DNA of 64,000 nucleotides from Amphibacillus marinus (GCF_900110345.1 NZ_FODJ01000011.1:62001-126000); one strand, 5' to 3'. Counted from the stretch's first letter, positions 49,258-58,766 are shown. The notes: generated from the sequence alone by a model not told the origin. Numbers and translations: made by a program.

Positions 49258-49283
49258 CTGTGGCGTACTAAATACGCCACATT
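49258..49283. other. Hairpin downstream of deoD
   Basis: tgtggcgta and tacgccaca form a 9-bp perfect inverted repeat with a 5-base loop. Neither strand has a good T run, so it may be an mRNA-end structure rather than a classic terminator. It lies between deoD and the bioY operator. Confidence 0.45.
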
Positions 49284-49320
49284 AAAATAATTTATCCCCG
49301 CCTGGTTTTTAAAGAAGAAA

Positions 49321-50028
49321 CTACTTGATAGCAGCTTCCAGAGCAACTTCGATCATATCATTAAATGTTGTTTGTCTTTCATCTGCAGTGGTTTCTTCTC
49401 CTGTGAAAATGTGGTCAGAAACGGTTAAAATGGCTAATGCTTGCCGATTATACTTTGCGGCTATGCTATAAAGGGCAGTAGCCTCCATTTCTACAGCTAA
49501 TACTTGATAGCTGGCTAATTTCTCAAATAGTTCCAAGCCATTATCACGATAGAAACTATCACTAGTAAACACATTGCCCACACGCAGACCAAGTCCTTTT
49601 TCAATTCCTGCGTCATAGGCATTCTTCAATAATTCAAAATGAGCTGTCGGCGCAAAATCTATTCCGCCAAACACCATCCGATTAATTTGTGAATCGGTGG
49701 TCGCTGTCTGAGCTAGGATGACATCCCTAACCTTGACATCTTTTTGGATAGCGCCACAAGTCCCTACTCTAATTAAGGTTTGGACGTCAAAGGCTTGAAT
49801 TAGTTCATTAACATAAATAGAAATAGATGGAACTCCCATTCCTGTACCCTGAACTGAAATACGTTCACCCTTATATGTACCTGTAAACCCATACATACCT
49901 CTCACTTCATTGTAACAAACTGGGTTCTCAAGAAAATTTTCTGCAATATACTTTGCTCTTAACGGATCACCAGGTAGTAAAATCTTATCAGCAATATCAC
50001 CTTTAGTTGCGCCAATATGTGTGCTCAT
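49321..50028 (-). CDS. deoD: Purine nucleoside phosphorylase DeoD
   Basis: DeoD splits purine (deoxy)ribonucleosides into base and sugar 1-phosphate for salvage. The 235-residue protein has the hexameric-type signature: [23 protein letters not shown] in the first residues, [18 protein letters not shown] and the acid-base aspartate in [10 protein letters not shown]. It stands alone here, without deoxyribose genes. SD AGGAGGC precedes the ATG. Confidence 0.96.
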   Translation of the reverse strand: MSTHIGATKGDIADKILLPGDPLRAKYIAENFLENPVCYNEVRGMYGFTGTYKGERISVQGTGMGVPSISIYVNELIQAFDVQTLIRVGTCGAIQKDVKVRDVILAQTATTDSQINRMVFGGIDFAPTAHFELLKNAYDAGIEKGLGLRVGNVFTSDSFYRDNGLELFEKLASYQVLAVEMEATALYSIAAKYNRQALAILTVSDHIFTGEETTADERQTTFNDMIEVALEAAIK

Positions 50029-50286
50029 TAAAAAAAAGCCTCCTTAGACTTATTATAATGATAAGTTATCATAATCGAATTTATAATACAAATTTTTTTT
50101 TGCATGTGTTAACAAGTTTATTTATTATTTGAGGCAAGTAATTCAAGTAATAATAATGAAAACGTTCTAAATTAACGACTATTTCTATTTATTCCTTTTC
50201 GAATTTCGTATATAATAGCATTAGTTAGTCCATTCGCGTATGGGAAGACGGATTAATAAAAAAGTCGAGAGTTGGGAGGCGCTAAG

Positions 50287-50550
50287 ATGAAAGAACAAAC
50301 ATTTACAATTACTGAAGACACTGGAATTCATGCAAGACCGGCAACTTTATTAGTTAACAAAGCTGGACAATATGAAGCACATGTGGAAATGCATTATAAT
50401 GGTAAATCAGTTAACTTGAAGTCAATTATGGGTGTTATGTCGTTAGGTGTACCTAAAGGTGCAGAGATTAAGATTACTGTTGAGGGTAACGACCAAGACC
50501 AAGCTATTGCCGGAATTGCCGAGACAATCCGTGAGCAGTTAGGTGAGTAA
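50287..50550 (+). CDS. ptsH: HPr phosphocarrier protein
   Basis: This 87-residue PTS protein has both regulatory sites: His15 in DTGIHARPATLLV, phosphorylated by enzyme I, and Ser46 in NLKSIMGVMSLG, the target of HPr kinase for carbon catabolite repression. His15 excludes Crh, which lacks it. The ATG at 50287 has SD GGGAGG 7 bases upstream. No ptsI follows; a terminator ends the gene right away, so it is a monocistronic ptsH. Confidence 0.95.
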   Translation: MKEQTFTITEDTGIHARPATLLVNKAGQYEAHVEMHYNGKSVNLKSIMGVMSLGVPKGAEIKITVEGNDQDQAIAGIAETIREQLGE

Positions 50551-50560
50551 TTATTGATAA

Positions 50561-50598
50561 AAAAAGAAAGCCAGCTTTTTGCGAGGCTTTCTTTTTTA
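50561..50598. terminator. Bidirectional terminator between ptsH and patB
   Basis: aaaaagaaagcc (50561-50572) pairs with ggctttcttttt (50585-50596). A-rich and T-rich flanks allow use in both directions between these convergent genes. Confidence 0.88.
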
Positions 50599-50604
50599 TT
50601 TAAA

Positions 50605-51789
50605 TTATAGTTGAGGTGTTTTTATTCGATCAAGTGCCTGACAAATTTTTTCCACACCTTCTAACACATAGCTTGTTGGACTAGCAATATTCATCCGCAT
50701 AAATCCTTTTCCTTCATCACCAAAGGTAGCACCACTATTCAAGCCAATTTTTGCCTCTTCTTGCATAAAAAGCGTGAGCTGCTTATGAGTCAGCCCGCTC
50801 TTCCGGAAGTCTAACCAAATTAAATAAGTTCCCTCTGGTTGAATAACGTTAACCTCGTCCCGATTTTTAAAAGTTTCGTTTACAATACGCAGATTTTCAA
50901 CTAATAGCTCAATTAATTGTGCTAACCAATTAAAGCCGTGTTCATATGCGGCCTCTAGAGCGGTAATTCCTAATGTGTTTAACATAGTTCGTCCATGAGT
51001 TTCAAAAGCCTGATAAATAGTAGTGCGGATTGTTTTGTCTGGGATAATTGCATAAGCAACCTGCAAGCCAGCTAAATTGAACGTTTTTGTAGGTGCCATA
51101 CAAGTAATAATTTTATTTTTTATCGGTGTATCGAGAGAACCAATAGGAATATGCTTTACCCCTGGATAAACAAGATCAGCATGTATTTCATCAGAAATTA
51201 GCATAACATTATATTTATGAGCAAGTTCAGCAACCCTAGTTAGCTCATCTGTTTTCCAAACGCGCCCAACCGGATTATGCGGACTACAAAAAATAAATAA
51301 TTTTACGCCCGTCCTAAATTTAAGCTCTAAATCTTCAAAATCAATTGTATAATGACCGTTATTTAACAAAAGTGAATTTGTAACAAGCTCACGCTGATGA
51401 TTTTTTATAATACTTTGAAACGGATGATAAACTGGTGTTTGAATTAAAATTTTATCTTTTGGCTTTGTATAAGTCAGCACAGTCATGTGAATAATCTCAA
51501 GTACACCAGCACTATACAGTAACGAAGTTGAATTAATTTCCCAATCATGCTTGGTTAATAGCCATTTTTTTATTGAATTATCAGTTTTGTCATCTGTGTA
51601 TGAGTAACCAAATACGCCGTGGTCTATTACCTTTTTTAAAGCCTCTTTAATGGGTTGGGCAATTTCAAGATCCATGTCAGCAACCCACATCGGCTGCACG
51701 TCATGTGCACCATATATTTGCTTAACCATATCCCATTTGACTGATCGAGTTCCTTTGCGATTGGGTAGCTGCTCAAATAAGTTAACCAT
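50605..51789 (-). CDS. patB: PatB/MalY-type PLP aminotransferase (cystathionine beta-lyase)
   Basis: The 394-residue fold-type I PLP enzyme matches the PatB/MalY group, which cleaves C-S bonds of cystathionine and related compounds. The PLP lysine lies in APTKTFNLAG, and PMWVADMDLE, FCSPHNPVGRVW and the C-terminal RMNIASP are group features. The ATG at 51789 is 9 bases after SD GAAGGGA; the longer frame to 51810 has no SD. It neighbours yugI, yuzA, pgi and yugO as in B. subtilis. Confidence 0.9.
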   Translation of the reverse strand: MVNLFEQLPNRKGTRSVKWDMVKQIYGAHDVQPMWVADMDLEIAQPIKEALKKVIDHGVFGYSYTDDKTDNSIKKWLLTKHDWEINSTSLLYSAGVLEIIHMTVLTYTKPKDKILIQTPVYHPFQSIIKNHQRELVTNSLLLNNGHYTIDFEDLELKFRTGVKLFIFCSPHNPVGRVWKTDELTRVAELAHKYNVMLISDEIHADLVYPGVKHIPIGSLDTPIKNKIITCMAPTKTFNLAGLQVAYAIIPDKTIRTTIYQAFETHGRTMLNTLGITALEAAYEHGFNWLAQLIELLVENLRIVNETFKNRDEVNVIQPEGTYLIWLDFRKSGLTHKQLTLFMQEEAKIGLNSGATFGDEGKGFMRMNIASPTSYVLEGVEKICQALDRIKTPQL

Positions 51790-52185
51790 TAATATCAATC
51801 CCTTCGCCACTATTTTAATTTTTGCTATGCATTATACCATAATTTCTTAGCTAAAAAAATGGATGAACTAATAATTATTTGAATTTAGTGAATATTTATT
51901 CGTAATAAAAAATCAAATTCTTTTCAAATAAAACTATTAATATTTATTTATGCGCTTAACAACCGAAAAATGGATGAAGGTAAAACTTTATACATCGCGG
52001 ATTATTGTTAAAAAAACTGATAAAATTTTACTGTTATAGCGAAGGAATTGAGTTATTGTAAAATAAATGACTTGTATAATGAATCAAGGCTATGCTAAAA
52101 TAAATAATTGTGTATAAATGAATCGGTAAATCCAATGACTAAAAGTCGTTTTCGATTTGTCAAATTAAAAATAGGAGTTGTTATT
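51790..52185. other. AT-rich intergenic region with no gene seen
   Basis: About 400 bases between the divergent patB and yugI. Several possible -10 boxes (TATAAT near 52073 and TAAAAT near 52096) occur but none has a good -35. I see no hairpin of note or small gene. Confidence 0.4.
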
Positions 52186-52554
52186 ATGTCAGAGAAATTA
52201 ACAGAGGGTCAAGTTTTAACAGGTAAGGTAACAGGTGTTCAACCATACGGAGCGTTTGTTGCTTTAAGTGATGAGGTACAAGGATTAGTCCATATCTCTG
52301 AAGTTACACATGGTTTTGTAAAAGATATTAACGAATTCCTTACAGTAGGCGATGAGGTTAACGTTAAGATTTTATCTATAGATGAAGAAAAAAATAAATA
52401 TTCATTATCTATTCGTGCGACAGAAGAAGCACCGAAACAAACTGAAAAACCTAAACAAACAAAACAAAGCCATAATCAAACAGAAGAGCCAGGCTTCAAT
52501 ACATTAAAAGATAAATTAAGTGAGTGGTTAAAGCAATCAGAGCAAAATAAATAA
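52186..52554 (+). CDS. yugI: S1-domain RNA-binding protein (YugI, general stress protein 13)
   Basis: This 122-residue protein has one S1 RNA-binding domain (about residues 6-78: GQVLTGKVTGVQPYGAFVAL, then GLVHISEVTHGFVKDI and GDEVNVKILSIDEEKNKYSLSI) and a Q/K-rich linker ending in a short helix. It resembles B. subtilis YugI (GSP13), which associates with ribosomes. The ATG at 52186 has SD ATAGGAG; an upstream in-frame ATG has none. A terminator follows. Confidence 0.92.
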   Translation: MSEKLTEGQVLTGKVTGVQPYGAFVALSDEVQGLVHISEVTHGFVKDINEFLTVGDEVNVKILSIDEEKNKYSLSIRATEEAPKQTEKPKQTKQSHNQTEEPGFNTLKDKLSEWLKQSEQNK

Positions 52555-52560
52555 AGCAGT

Positions 52561-52601
52561 AAACAGCCAGACTACAATACGCTAGTCTGGCTGTTTTTTT
52601 A
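52561..52601. terminator. Terminator between yugI and yuzA
   Basis: aaacagccagact (52561-52573) and agtctggctgttt (52584-52596) form a 13-bp perfect stem followed by a T run. Confidence 0.9.
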
Positions 52602-52614
52602 TTCTTAATGAAAG

Positions 52615-52854
52615 TTAACTTTGTGGTTGATAATGATGGTTTTCTTCAACTTCATGATTAGGTTTAAAAAGAATACTCAAGCTAACCAATCCACTAATGC
52701 CAACCAATGCATAAATAATGCGTGCGAAAACACCTGCTTGTGATCCACCACCAAATATTGTAGCGACAAGATCAAATTCCAATAAGCCAATTAAGCCCCA
52801 ATTGATCGCACCAATAATAACTAATACAAGAGCGATTCGTTCTAATGCATTCAT
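52615..52854 (-). CDS. yuzA: DUF378 membrane protein (YuzA)
   Basis: The 79-residue protein has two membrane helices and the DUF378 signature IGAINWGLIGLLEFDLVA and RIIYALVGISGL. The function of the family is unknown. The ATG at 52854 has SD AAAGGAGGTG; an upstream in-frame ATG at 52887 has none. The place between yugI and pgi is as in B. subtilis. Confidence 0.88.
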   Translation of the reverse strand: MNALERIALVLVIIGAINWGLIGLLEFDLVATIFGGGSQAGVFARIIYALVGISGLVSLSILFKPNHEVEENHHYQPQS

Positions 52855-53004
52855 TGTTCGCACCTCCTTTTCTAAACTGTCCTGCACTTTTAATATGTGT
52901 TTTTCCGCTCAAAACTATACATCGATAAAGATTCTGACTTGATTTAACAAGTTGGATTAGGTATCTTTAAAGAGATAAATTATTCTTTTTTGGAGGTTTT
53001 TTTC

Positions 53005-54351
53005 ATGACACACATACGTTTTGAATATGACAAGGCTTTGAGTTTCTTTGGGCAACACGAAGTTGATTATTTAAAAGAACCAGTTAAGCTTGCACATGAA
53101 ATGATACATAATAAAACGGGAGCAGGTAACGACTTTTTAGGTTGGGTTGATCTTCCAGAGCAATATGATAAAGAAGAGTTTGCCCGAATAAAAAAATCAG
53201 CCGAAAAAATTAAAGCCGATTCCGATATTTTACTTGTAATTGGTATTGGTGGCTCATATTTAGGAGCACGTGCAGCAATTGAAATGCTTAACCACTCATT
53301 TTATAACATTTTGCCAAAAGAAAAGCGCCAAGCACCTCAGGTGATATTTGTTGGAAATAGCATAAGTTCAACCTATATGACGGATCTTTATGATTTGTTG
53401 GAAGGTAAAGATGTTTCTATTAATGTCATTTCTAAGAGTGGAACGACAACTGAGCCTGCCATTGCTTTTCGAATCTTCCGTAAGTATTTAGAAGATAAGT
53501 ACGGTGTAGAAGAAGCGAGAACGCGAATTTATGCAACAACTGATCGTGCGCGCGGAGCATTAAAAACGTTAGCAACTGAGCAAGGCTATGAAAGTTTTAT
53601 TATTCCTGACGATGTCGGTGGAAGGTATTCTGTTTTAACAGCGGTAGGTCTATTGCCAATCGCAGCAAGTGGCGTTAATATTGATGAAATGATGGATGGT
53701 GCCTATAAAGCTCAAGTCGAATTAAGTGGCGATAGCTTAGATAGCAATCCTGCTTATCAATACGCTGCAATTCGTAATGTGCTTTACAATAAAGGTAAAA
53801 CAATTGAAATGCTGATTAATTATGAGCCTGCATTGCAATATTTTGCGGAATGGTGGAAACAGTTGTTTGGTGAGAGTGAGGGTAAAGACTTTAAAGGAAT
53901 TTATCCATCTTCGGCAAATTTCTCTACTGACCTGCACTCATTAGGTCAATATGTTCAAGAGGGTCGCCGTGATATTTTTGAAACAGTTCTTCATGTGGAA
54001 ACGCCAAAGCATGATATTACGTTAGGGAAAGAAGAACAAGATTTAGATGGTTTAAATTATCTTGCTGGTGAGACAGTAGACTTTGTTAACGAAAAAGCTT
54101 ACCAGGGAACAATGCTTGCACATACCGATGGACAGGTGCCTAATTTAATTGTTCATTTACCGAAATTAGATGCCTACACATTTGGTTATGTGGCATATTT
54201 CTTCGAGAAGGCTTGTGCAATTAGTGGTTATTTACTTGGTGTAAATCCATTTGATCAACCAGGTGTTGAAGCATATAAGAAGAATATGTTCGCCTTGCTA
54301 GGAAAGCCAGGTTTTGAAAAAGAAAAAGAAGAATTAGAAAAACGCTTATAA
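53005..54351 (+). CDS. pgi: Glucose-6-phosphate isomerase
   Basis: Pgi interconverts glucose 6-phosphate and fructose 6-phosphate. The 448-residue protein has [14 protein letters not shown], the phosphate loop [15 protein letters not shown] and the catalytic [14 protein letters not shown] and QYVQEGRR segments. The ATG at 53005 has SD TTGGAGG; the frame to 52990 lies across that SD. It is monocistronic and ends with a terminator. Confidence 0.97.
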   Translation: MTHIRFEYDKALSFFGQHEVDYLKEPVKLAHEMIHNKTGAGNDFLGWVDLPEQYDKEEFARIKKSAEKIKADSDILLVIGIGGSYLGARAAIEMLNHSFYNILPKEKRQAPQVIFVGNSISSTYMTDLYDLLEGKDVSINVISKSGTTTEPAIAFRIFRKYLEDKYGVEEARTRIYATTDRARGALKTLATEQGYESFIIPDDVGGRYSVLTAVGLLPIAASGVNIDEMMDGAYKAQVELSGDSLDSNPAYQYAAIRNVLYNKGKTIEMLINYEPALQYFAEWWKQLFGESEGKDFKGIYPSSANFSTDLHSLGQYVQEGRRDIFETVLHVETPKHDITLGKEEQDLDGLNYLAGETVDFVNEKAYQGTMLAHTDGQVPNLIVHLPKLDAYTFGYVAYFFEKACAISGYLLGVNPFDQPGVEAYKKNMFALLGKPGFEKEKEELEKRL

Positions 54352-54369
54352 TTTTTACCGTTTTAAATA

Positions 54370-54411
54370 AAGCTATTTGAAGATTGATTTCAGCTTCAAA
54401 TAGCTTTTTCT
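54370..54411. terminator. Terminator between pgi and yugO
   Basis: aagctatttgaag (54370-54382) and cttcaaatagctt (54394-54406) form a 13-bp perfect stem followed by TTTTTC between convergent genes. Confidence 0.9.
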
Positions 54412-54435
54412 TTCAATGTATGGAATTTGTTTGTA

Positions 54436-55203
54436 CTAGTTTTTTGTTGTTATTTCTTGATGAAGAAGGTTTGCTACAATGTAATTGGATTCAATAATTT
54501 GATTAGCGCCGGCTAATTTTGCATGTTCAACTTGGTGAGTCGTTAGAATTTCAGCAGTAATGCTCACTGTATTATTTAATGCCCGAAGTGCAATAATGGT
54601 TAAAATGGTTGCTTGATCGGCAAAGCGCTCAGTCAGACTTTGATCTGCAGTAATAATTATTTTCTTTGCACAGGCAGCATTTGCTGCACGACCTGTTCGC
54701 TCAATAGTTGGGTCACCTTTAACATAATGAAAGTCAGCATACTTCATGGGGAGCTGAGTTAAGGTCGAATCAATTAAAATAACTTGTTGGCTACTGCTAT
54801 TTGATTTTAATTGATTAAACAATGCTTTTGAGCGCTCGTTCCAGCCTATGATGATAATGTGCTGCTTCCCTTGAAAGGTACCATTGCCATTTAATCGTTG
54901 CTGCTCCAGTTTAACTGTCGCTGATGCAATGGAGGCCATGTAAAAAGTAATTGCTCCCCCACCAGCAAGAATAAGGGCAAATGTCAACAAACGTCCCAAG
55001 GTGGAATGCGGAACATAGTCCCCGTACCCTACTGTTGCGCCAGTAATGATTGCCCACCAGACACCATCAAGTAGTGTCGGGAAGATGGTTGGTTCGATTA
55101 AATGAATGGCCCAACCGAAGCTCATTGTAAAGAGGAAAATAAAGAAAAATAGTTTAAGCAGAAATGGCAGCTGAAAATAATATTGTTTAATTTTAATAAT
55201 CAT
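54436..55203 (-). CDS. yugO: Two-helix potassium channel with regulatory RCK domain (YugO)
   Basis: The 255-residue protein has a first membrane helix (about residues 14-35), a pore loop with the selectivity filter TVGYGD at 57-62, a second helix (about 73-92) and a C-terminal TrkA-N nucleotide-binding domain starting with HIIIIGWNERSKAL. B. subtilis YugO is the potassium channel that carries electrical signals in biofilms. SD GAGGGGGTGG lies before the ATG. The place next to pgi is as in B. subtilis. Confidence 0.92.
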   Translation of the reverse strand: MIIKIKQYYFQLPFLLKLFFFIFLFTMSFGWAIHLIEPTIFPTLLDGVWWAIITGATVGYGDYVPHSTLGRLLTFALILAGGGAITFYMASIASATVKLEQQRLNGNGTFQGKQHIIIIGWNERSKALFNQLKSNSSSQQVILIDSTLTQLPMKYADFHYVKGDPTIERTGRAANAACAKKIIITADQSLTERFADQATILTIIALRALNNTVSITAEILTTHQVEHAKLAGANQIIESNYIVANLLHQEITTKN

Positions 55204-55280
55204 GTTCCACCCCCTCTATCCATTTTAGTATTTACCAAAAAAACAAAATCATAAACGAAGCAGAAAAGGAGAAGAAAGTG

Positions 55281-56339
55281 ATGACCATAGATAATTTAAA
55301 TGACTTAATTGAATTGCTTAAAACCCCATCTCCATCCAGCATGGAAATGAAGATTCAGAAAAGATGGTTACAGTACGTAGAGCCATTTGCTGATGAGATT
55401 CGTACTGATCATGCCGGTAATGTTATTGCTGTGTTAAATCCTAATGCGGAATTTAAAGTATTACTTGCAGGGCATATTGATGAAATCGGGCTTGTCATTA
55501 ATCGTATTGATGCAGCTGGTTATCTTTATTTCGATAAAATGGGCGGCATAAATCCAAAAGCAGCAGTTGGTATGAAAGTTACGATCCTTGGTGCTAAACA
55601 AGAGTTAACGGGTGTTATTGGCGTTAATGCCCAACACCATGGTGGGATAAAAGGCGACTTTGACGTAGAAAACTTATTTATCGATTGTGGGGCAAAATCC
55701 AAAGAGGAAATTGAGCAATATGTTCAAATAGGTGATTTAGCTGTATATAAGCGAGAACCAGAATTATTAATGGATCGGTATTTATCAGGGCGTGGCCTAG
55801 ATAATCGTACGGGTGCATTTATTGTTGCTGAGGTATTAAGAAAGCTAGCAAAAATGGAAAGCAAAGTAGGGGTATACGCTGTGAGCACCGTTAATGAAGA
55901 GACAAACATGGGTGGGGCTTATTTTGCTGCTGCCGGGGTTGAGCCAAATATGGCTATTGCCTGTGATGTTACTTTTGCGACTGATTATCCACATGTTAAC
56001 CAAAATAAATATGGCGATATTAAGCTTGGTGGAGGGCCGGTATTAGCTAAAGGTGCACCGATTAACAGAAAAATTAATCAGTGGCTTGAAGAAGCTGCTC
56101 AACAATTGGAGCTTCCTGTACAATACGAGCTGACGCCAAGGATGACAGGAACAGATGCTGATAAAATGCGTTTAACAGGAAAGGGTGTTCCAGTCAGTTT
56201 AGTTTCTCTTCCGTTACGCTATATGCATTCCCCTGTTGAAATGGTTAGTCTCAGCGATCTTGAACAGGAAATTGATTTAATTGTTCAATTCATTGCCAAC
56301 TTAACCGGTAATGAGAATTTAAATCCATTAGAGGATTAA
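55281..56339 (+). CDS. M42 family metalloaminopeptidase
   Basis: The 352-residue protein is a cocatalytic metal aminopeptidase of family M42 (FrvX/YsdC/YtoP group). Metal and catalytic residues are visible in LLAGHIDEIGL, SGRGLDNRTGAF, TVNEETNMGGA, ACDVTFATD and the C-terminal RYMHSPVEMV. There is no signal peptide. ATG 55281 or the GTG one codon before it both fit SD AAAGGAG. It stands alone before the FMN riboswitch. The paralogue name cannot be fixed. Confidence 0.9.
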   Translation: MTIDNLNDLIELLKTPSPSSMEMKIQKRWLQYVEPFADEIRTDHAGNVIAVLNPNAEFKVLLAGHIDEIGLVINRIDAAGYLYFDKMGGINPKAAVGMKVTILGAKQELTGVIGVNAQHHGGIKGDFDVENLFIDCGAKSKEEIEQYVQIGDLAVYKREPELLMDRYLSGRGLDNRTGAFIVAEVLRKLAKMESKVGVYAVSTVNEETNMGGAYFAAAGVEPNMAIACDVTFATDYPHVNQNKYGDIKLGGGPVLAKGAPINRKINQWLEEAAQQLELPVQYELTPRMTGTDADKMRLTGKGVPVSLVSLPLRYMHSPVEMVSLSDLEQEIDLIVQFIANLTGNENLNPLED

Positions 56340-56436
56340 ATGTGTCTATTTCTTGAACATGTGAAAAAAGTTCAAACAAAACGCTTCACAAATTTATTGC
56401 AGTATAATATACTGTTTATAACAACATATCGATTGA

Positions 56437-56571
56437 ATCTTCGGGGCAGGGTGTAATTCCCGACCGACGGTGAGCAGTAAATTTTTACTGTAAGTCCGTG
56501 ACCCGCATTTTATTTGCGGTGGACCTGGTGTGAATCCGGGACCGACAGTTAAAGTCTGGATGGGAGAAGAT
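56437..56571 (+). ncRNA. FMN riboswitch (RFN element)
   Basis: The leader has the RFN blocks: tcttcggggcagggtg, attcccgaccgacggt, agtccgtgaccc, a variable hairpin, ggacctggtgtgaatccgg and gaccgacagttaaagtctgg ending in atgggagaagat. P1 pairs atcttc (56437-56442) with gaagat (56566-56571). It controls the riboflavin transporter gene downstream through the following terminator. Confidence 0.97.
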
Positions 56572-56616
56572 GCAGAGTAACATGGCCTAGCCATTTTATT
56601 TCTTGATGCCTATTTT

Positions 56617-56650
56617 AATCCTAAAGCCCCTTTTGCTTTAGGATTTTTTA
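56617..56650 (+). terminator. FMN riboswitch terminator
   Basis: atcctaaagc (56618-56627) pairs with gctttaggat (56635-56644), followed by six T residues. FMN binding should favour this hairpin. Confidence 0.88.
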
Positions 56651-56725
56651 TGGTTGAAAGAGGTTACTTTCCCTTCATCAAGGTAAGATCTCAATCGGTA
56701 TTTAAAGATGAAGGAGGATGTTGAC

Positions 56726-57301
56726 ATGAAAAAAACGTCATCAAATTTAACAAAATTAATTATTTTATCTCTGTTTGGAACAATTTCAATGGTCTTATTA
56801 TTTCTAAATTTTCCATTACCTTTTTTACCCCCTTATTTAAAGGTTGACTTTGGCGAGGTACCTACGCTTTTGGCAGCATTAATTTTTTCGCCAATGGCAG
56901 GTGTTATTGTCCAATTAATAAAAAATGTCCTATATTTGCTTTTTACTGGAGCTGCAGATCCAGTGGGTGTCTTTGCTAACTTTGTTGCTGGTGTATCGTT
57001 TGTTGTCCCAATTGCTATGGTTTACCATCGATTCAAAGGCAACAAAAGTTTAGTTTCGGGATTAGTAACAGGTACAATTATTATGACAATCGCCATGGGT
57101 TTTTTAAATTTTTATGTATTGCTCCCGATCTACAGTGGCATTATGGGCTGGGAAATGTCTGATACCGCGATGCTCAGTGCGATTTTTGCAGGGGTTGTTC
57201 CATTTAATATTGTAAAAAGCATTATTGTCTCGATACTTTTTATTCCGTTATTTGTAAAATTAAAGCCGTGGATTAAACAAAAGCAAACAGCGTTTAATTA
57301 A
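56726..57301 (+). CDS. ribU: RibU, riboflavin ECF transporter S component
   Basis: RibU binds riboflavin in the membrane and joins the ECF energy module for uptake. The 191-residue protein has about five to six hydrophobic segments and family residues such as PPYLKVDFGEVPTLLAALIFSP split by KVDFGEVP, and VQLIKNVLYLLFTG. The ATG at 56726 follows SD AAGGAGG by 8 bases; ATG 56708 lies before the SD. The FMN riboswitch upstream confirms the substrate. Confidence 0.95.
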   Translation: MKKTSSNLTKLIILSLFGTISMVLLFLNFPLPFLPPYLKVDFGEVPTLLAALIFSPMAGVIVQLIKNVLYLLFTGAADPVGVFANFVAGVSFVVPIAMVYHRFKGNKSLVSGLVTGTIIMTIAMGFLNFYVLLPIYSGIMGWEMSDTAMLSAIFAGVVPFNIVKSIIVSILFIPLFVKLKPWIKQKQTAFN

Positions 57302-57316
57302 TATAAATTGGTTTAC

Positions 57317-57348
57317 TATTGGGCCCCATTGAGGGCCCGATTTTTTTG
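57317..57348 (+). terminator. Terminator after ribU
   Basis: ttgggccc (57319-57326) pairs with gggcccga (57333-57340), including one G-U pair, and is followed by seven T residues. Confidence 0.85.
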
Positions 57349-57401
57349 ATTAAAAACAATTAGTGGTGGTGAGTATATTTTCAACAAAAGAAAATAAGGT
57401 T

Positions 57402-57885
57402 TAGCTAAGCTGACTGAAGGATGGACGAGGGATTAAGATTATGTATTGCCATGACCAGTAGCTATTTTGATAACCTCCTACTGATAAAGCTGTCGTTATT
57501 AACCCTTAGTGGAGCTATGTTCCGCTTTCCGTCGGTGTTATTTTCGCTTCTACTCCTAATTTTGCACGATCGAACTGATTCATTTATGATGGACATCTAA
57601 CTATGTGGAAATAAGCAATGGGTGAGACTCCTGCGGGAACAGGATGAGCTGAAGATCCACTTTTGCGCGCATTTCTTTACAAAGTGGGGATGTTAGACTA
57701 AACCCGTCCAGGGACAACGTCTAACTGACTTACATCCTGTAGGCCCGAAGCCAGCTCTGAGGAAAGCGATTCCATTCCTTTTTGAAACGACCTAGTGTGC
57801 TAGACGGATAATAAAGTCAACATGGGGAGTGCATACCGACTCTCCAAATACGTTCAAGGCTCAATGACTATTTTAAATATAAGTT
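57402..57885. repeat. Dispersed intergenic repeat, type B, longest copy
   Basis: This 480-base noncoding stretch contains every block seen in the copies at 6186-6507 and 9791-10006. From left to right: gatggacgagggattaag, catgaccagtag, attaacccttagtggagc, cgcttctactcctaatttt, gagactcctgcgggaacagg, gactaaacccgtcc, tacatcctgtagg, ccgaagcca, taccgactctcc and caaggctcaatgactatttt. The core gactcctgcgggaa is also found in the type A element at 29454. I find no coding frame and no clear target-site duplication. Confidence 0.7.
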
Positions 57886-58022
57886 ATTATTTTTTCAGGA
57901 ATATAATGTACTCTAAATTGTTAAGTGATTAAATTTACACTATTTTTACAAGAACTTTATAATCGCTTAACTTATTATCCTTATAATGATAACTATAGTA
58001 GAGATAGTGTTATTGATAGGGG

Positions 58023-58766
58023 GTGGCTAAACTGGATCATTCGGTGCTTTTTGTTGCTAATCAACATATTGTAGAAGCATCACTTCGAGAAGTGTTTCAT
58101 AATCGAGGATACTTAATCTGGGAAACAGAAGAGTTTGAAGAGGCTATTCGCTTAGCAGAAAGATTGGATTTAAAAGCAATCGTTATTGATTTAGACCTAT
58201 CTATTGATGGTTTAGAATTATGTAAACATCTAAGAAGGGACTTGAAGTTACTGGCTCCAATTGTTTTGCTCTCGTCTGATCAGGATGAGCTTACCTGTAC
58301 GCTAGGACTTGAACTTGGTGCTGACGATTTTGTTATTAAGCCTTTTAGGGTAAAGGAATTACTTGCTCGAATTAAGGCAATCCTACGAAGAAGTAGTCAT
58401 GATTACCTACAAAATAATAATTCACAAAAAAAGCATGATCCTAAAAGTAAGTCTCTTACCAATGGCGGATTAACAATTGATCCAGCAAATTATACGTTGT
58501 ACAATGATAAGCAATTAATTGAGCTGACTAGAAAAGAATTTGAATTACTGCACTATTTATTTTTAAATAAAGGCAAGGTGCTTGAGCGTGAGGAGCTAGC
58601 TAAGGCATTATCCAGTCAATCACACACAACGGATGATCGAATTATTGATGTTTTCATTAGTCGTTTAAGACAAAAGCTTGAGTCAGAGCGTAGAAAGCCT
58701 CATTATATTAAGACAATTAGAGGAAGAGGCTACCTCTTTATTAATCATGATAAACAGGCATTATAA
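58023..58766 (+). CDS. OmpR-family response regulator with atypical receiver
   Basis: The 247-residue protein has a receiver domain (to about 122), a linker rich in N/K/S and a winged-helix DNA-binding domain (LTRKEFELLHYLFLNKGKV, then DVFISRLRQKLE and IRGRGY). The phospho-acceptor D56, S84 and K106 are present, but the acidic pair at the end of strand 1 is replaced by A12-N13 (LFVANQ), so magnesium binding and normal phosphorylation are doubtful. GTG 58023 lies inside the SD-like AGGGGGTGG; the CTG three codons later (58032) has better spacing. No sensor kinase is adjacent. Confidence 0.88.
   Translation: MAKLDHSVLFVANQHIVEASLREVFHNRGYLIWETEEFEEAIRLAERLDLKAIVIDLDLSIDGLELCKHLRRDLKLLAPIVLLSSDQDELTCTLGLELGADDFVIKPFRVKELLARIKAILRRSSHDYLQNNNSQKKHDPKSKSLTNGGLTIDPANYTLYNDKQLIELTRKEFELLHYLFLNKGKVLEREELAKALSSQSHTTDDRIIDVFISRLRQKLESERRKPHYIKTIRGRGYLFINHDKQAL

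Noticed and set aside
50287-50550. Crh instead of HPr
   Set aside because: His15 is present in GIHARPAT; Crh proteins lack this histidine.
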